Shown piece by piece: positions 58,245-61,200 of a stretch of 64,000 bases of DNA. The notes beneath the pieces were generated by a model. That model worked only from the letters and a program-made list of their open reading frames with translations. It was not told the DNA's origin and did no database searches. Every line of letters starts with the position of its first letter. Within the stretch, counting starts at the first letter, position 1. A program made the translations under genes and the position numbers. The DNA is from Macrosoma leucophasiata. Taxonomy: Eukaryota > Arthropoda > Insecta > Lepidoptera > Hedylidae. The DNA lies in contig JAWQUS010000022.1 in NCBI GenBank assembly GCA_036365455.1, positions 5,766,001-5,830,000 of the forward strand, given 5' to 3'.

Positions 58245-61200
58245 CGCGCGCACATTCATCATTCATCATCATCATGACGAGAGACATAATAATTTATTTT
58301 TTTATTATTACATTTGTTTCTGATATTTATGTATGTAAAAAAATATAAAATGAGTTCCAAAATAAATGAGTGGCAACCCATTATCCGTCCCACTGCTGCG
58401 CACGAGTCTCTCCCCTTTTTTTGGGGGGTAGGCCTGGAGCTTACTTCACCACGCTGCTCCAATGCGGATTGGTGGAAGTGGCCGGGTTAGTGGCCAACCC
58501 GCTGCCGGATGTTTTCAAACCGCCCATAAAACCTCCGACAAGGTTTAACGACTGCTATCTATCGATAGCAACCGGGATCGACGGCTTAACGTGCCCTCCG
58601 AAGCACGGTACGCGCATTTAATTTGCCACTAGCGGTCACCCATCACACTACCCGACTGCGTCCGTAGTGCTTAACCGAGTAGATCGCTTATGATCTACAC
58701 CAGCCGCCGGGCCATGCGCGCTTCACGAACAATGTATAAAATTAATTATTATGTTTTCAGACGAACATGCCGTACGTGGAATACACGAGATCCGACGAAT
58801 CTTCGAAGAATACAGAAACTCAACAGCAGCGTAACGAGGTATAGTTAAATTGATTGATTACTAGTGGTAGAGTTCCAGAGTAGTAGCTTAAGGGCGTAGG
58901 CAGCACCGCATTATCGATCTGCCGCTAAATGGTAGTGTTCAGCACTGTCGTCTTCCAGTCAGGTGGTAATGTACGGCCCCGTAATAACTATCACATAGAC
59001 AGCAAATAAACTCTCACGGGGTGGCATTTACATTTTGACCTCTTGGTCTTTGTGTGGATGTCTGTAGGCTGCAGTCGTCACTTAACATCAATGCGAGCTG
59101 CATGCTTGTTTGCCGAAAGATGGTGGTTACGTAAAAAAAAATGCGAAAATAAATACATATTGTCTTTGAAATATTCTGTTAATAACTCATTTTTAAACTG
59201 GACTGGTTATCAGGGTTTCAGGTTCGATTCCTGCTCGAAATCAGAATTTTCTTTAATTGTAGCTGACTGACATCCGTACAGCACTGGGCCCCAGACGAAA
59301 ACCAGCGTCGATTGGATAATATCTTCTAATCGACATGAAGCTGATCTGTTCACTCCATAGAGCAACACGGGCCACCGGCCGCGGCGGACCGGAGGGGAGT
59401 AGCCATAGCGTTTATTACCGATGCAAAACAGTCTGTCATTTTTTGCGGGGGGAAATGCGTGCGACACACACTCACACTACAAAAATCGTCTATTACTACG
59501 AAACTCACACCTTGACTTTAACAAAATACAGAAACAATTTCACGCACATATTTAAACATCTAGGCGACAGGTATAGGCCCATTTGGGCTTGTACTTTGAC
59601 AGAGGGGAAAGCCTGCATATGGCTACTCCCTTCCGGTGTTGCTCTATGGTTCATTCTTTTAAACCAACCATGATATACAACGTGTAACAGGATTGAATGT
59701 ACAACCCAAAACTAGTTAGTTCAGAATCGATAACCGAATCGATTTCAGGCATTTTTGATATGGGTAATATTTTGTCCCAAAATTAATGACAATTCGGAAA
59801 ATTATGGTCACCCATTTCACGAACAGTCAATACAAACGAAAAAGAGACTAACGTCTATCCAAAATAGAATGCTAGTCTCAACAAGTTTATTAGAACTCGT
59901 TGAGACGTGCTTTTTATTATAAATAATAATTTAAAAAATAAAATAGCGGAAAATAAAAATTAATCTTATTACTAGCGAGTGTTAAATAAGGGTACGCCAG
60001 TTACGCTACATCATACATCACTTACTTTTTTCGGTTCGTGTTTTATGTGTGGCCGTAGGTAGAGATAGGATAAGTATGCATAGGGTGCGCATACTGTTCG
60101 TACAAATTGAGGACAACTTATTTCTTGAATAAAAAATATTAAATACATAAACATGTAATTTCAGTTCATTTATTATGATTATAACTCGATTTTCTAATCG
60201 AGGTGTTAGATAGTGTGCATTATTCCCGATACATGTTGTATATGTGTTGTTTGTTAATTGTTTTCCAAATATTTTATTTTGATTGTTTGTGTCTCCGTAC
60301 TGTCTAAATTTTACTGGTGGTAGAGCTCCAGTGACGGAGCTCGCGGGCATAGGCACCACCGCATTACCTAATATACTTGCCGCTAAATGGTAGTGTTCAG
60401 CACTATCGTGTTCCGGTCAGGTGGTAATGTACGGCCCTGTAATTTCCGGCACAGAGGCGTAACACCTTAGGCCTCAGGAGTGGTAACGCATCTGCATTTT
60501 GACCTTAGTCTTTGTGTGGGTGTCTTTAGGCTGCAGTCATCACTTAACATCAACGTGAACTGCATGCTTGTTTACCACTTCCATTACATAAAAAAAAAAA
60601 ATGTTACGTTCTTTCTTCTTAATTTCTAATTTCACTCGCATGTGTTATTGAGATATAACAGGAATGATTTTGTTAACGCAGCAAGACCTACACCGTCAAC
60701 GCGCTGTTGCCAAGAAGTCTGTTAGCTCCAGCCAGGTCGCCATACCGTCGTCACTGCCGGCCGCAGCCGGGAGCCTGGACAATGTCACCAGTAGAGTTGT
60801 GGTACGTATCAAGTTATCATATGTACCATATATTTCCAATCATTCAAACGTGATGCTGGCAGTTACGCCTCCTGGCGGTTGACAATAAAAAATAAAAAAA
60901 ATTCTCATACTAAGTACTATTAACCAATTACTACGTAACGTAACATCACGCCTGTAATCCCCGAAGGGGTAGGCAGAGGTAAATTCATGCCCTCAAGTAT
61001 ACATGCAAACACCCACGATTCACCGGTTACGTTTTGGCCCATGTAACAGGTGGCGAGTCTGTTGCCATCTTCGGGCACACTACCAAACTCCGATGTACTG
61101 GGAAGTCTCTCACTTTTTTAATAACCCGTGTGACCTGCAGTACTACACGCCCAAGAACGCGGTGCGGCCGCACAAGATGGTGCCTCACTCCTGCAGCGCC

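Noticed and set aside
58141..58323. His/Thr-rich frames around 58200
   Set aside because: Translation of the CA microsatellite.
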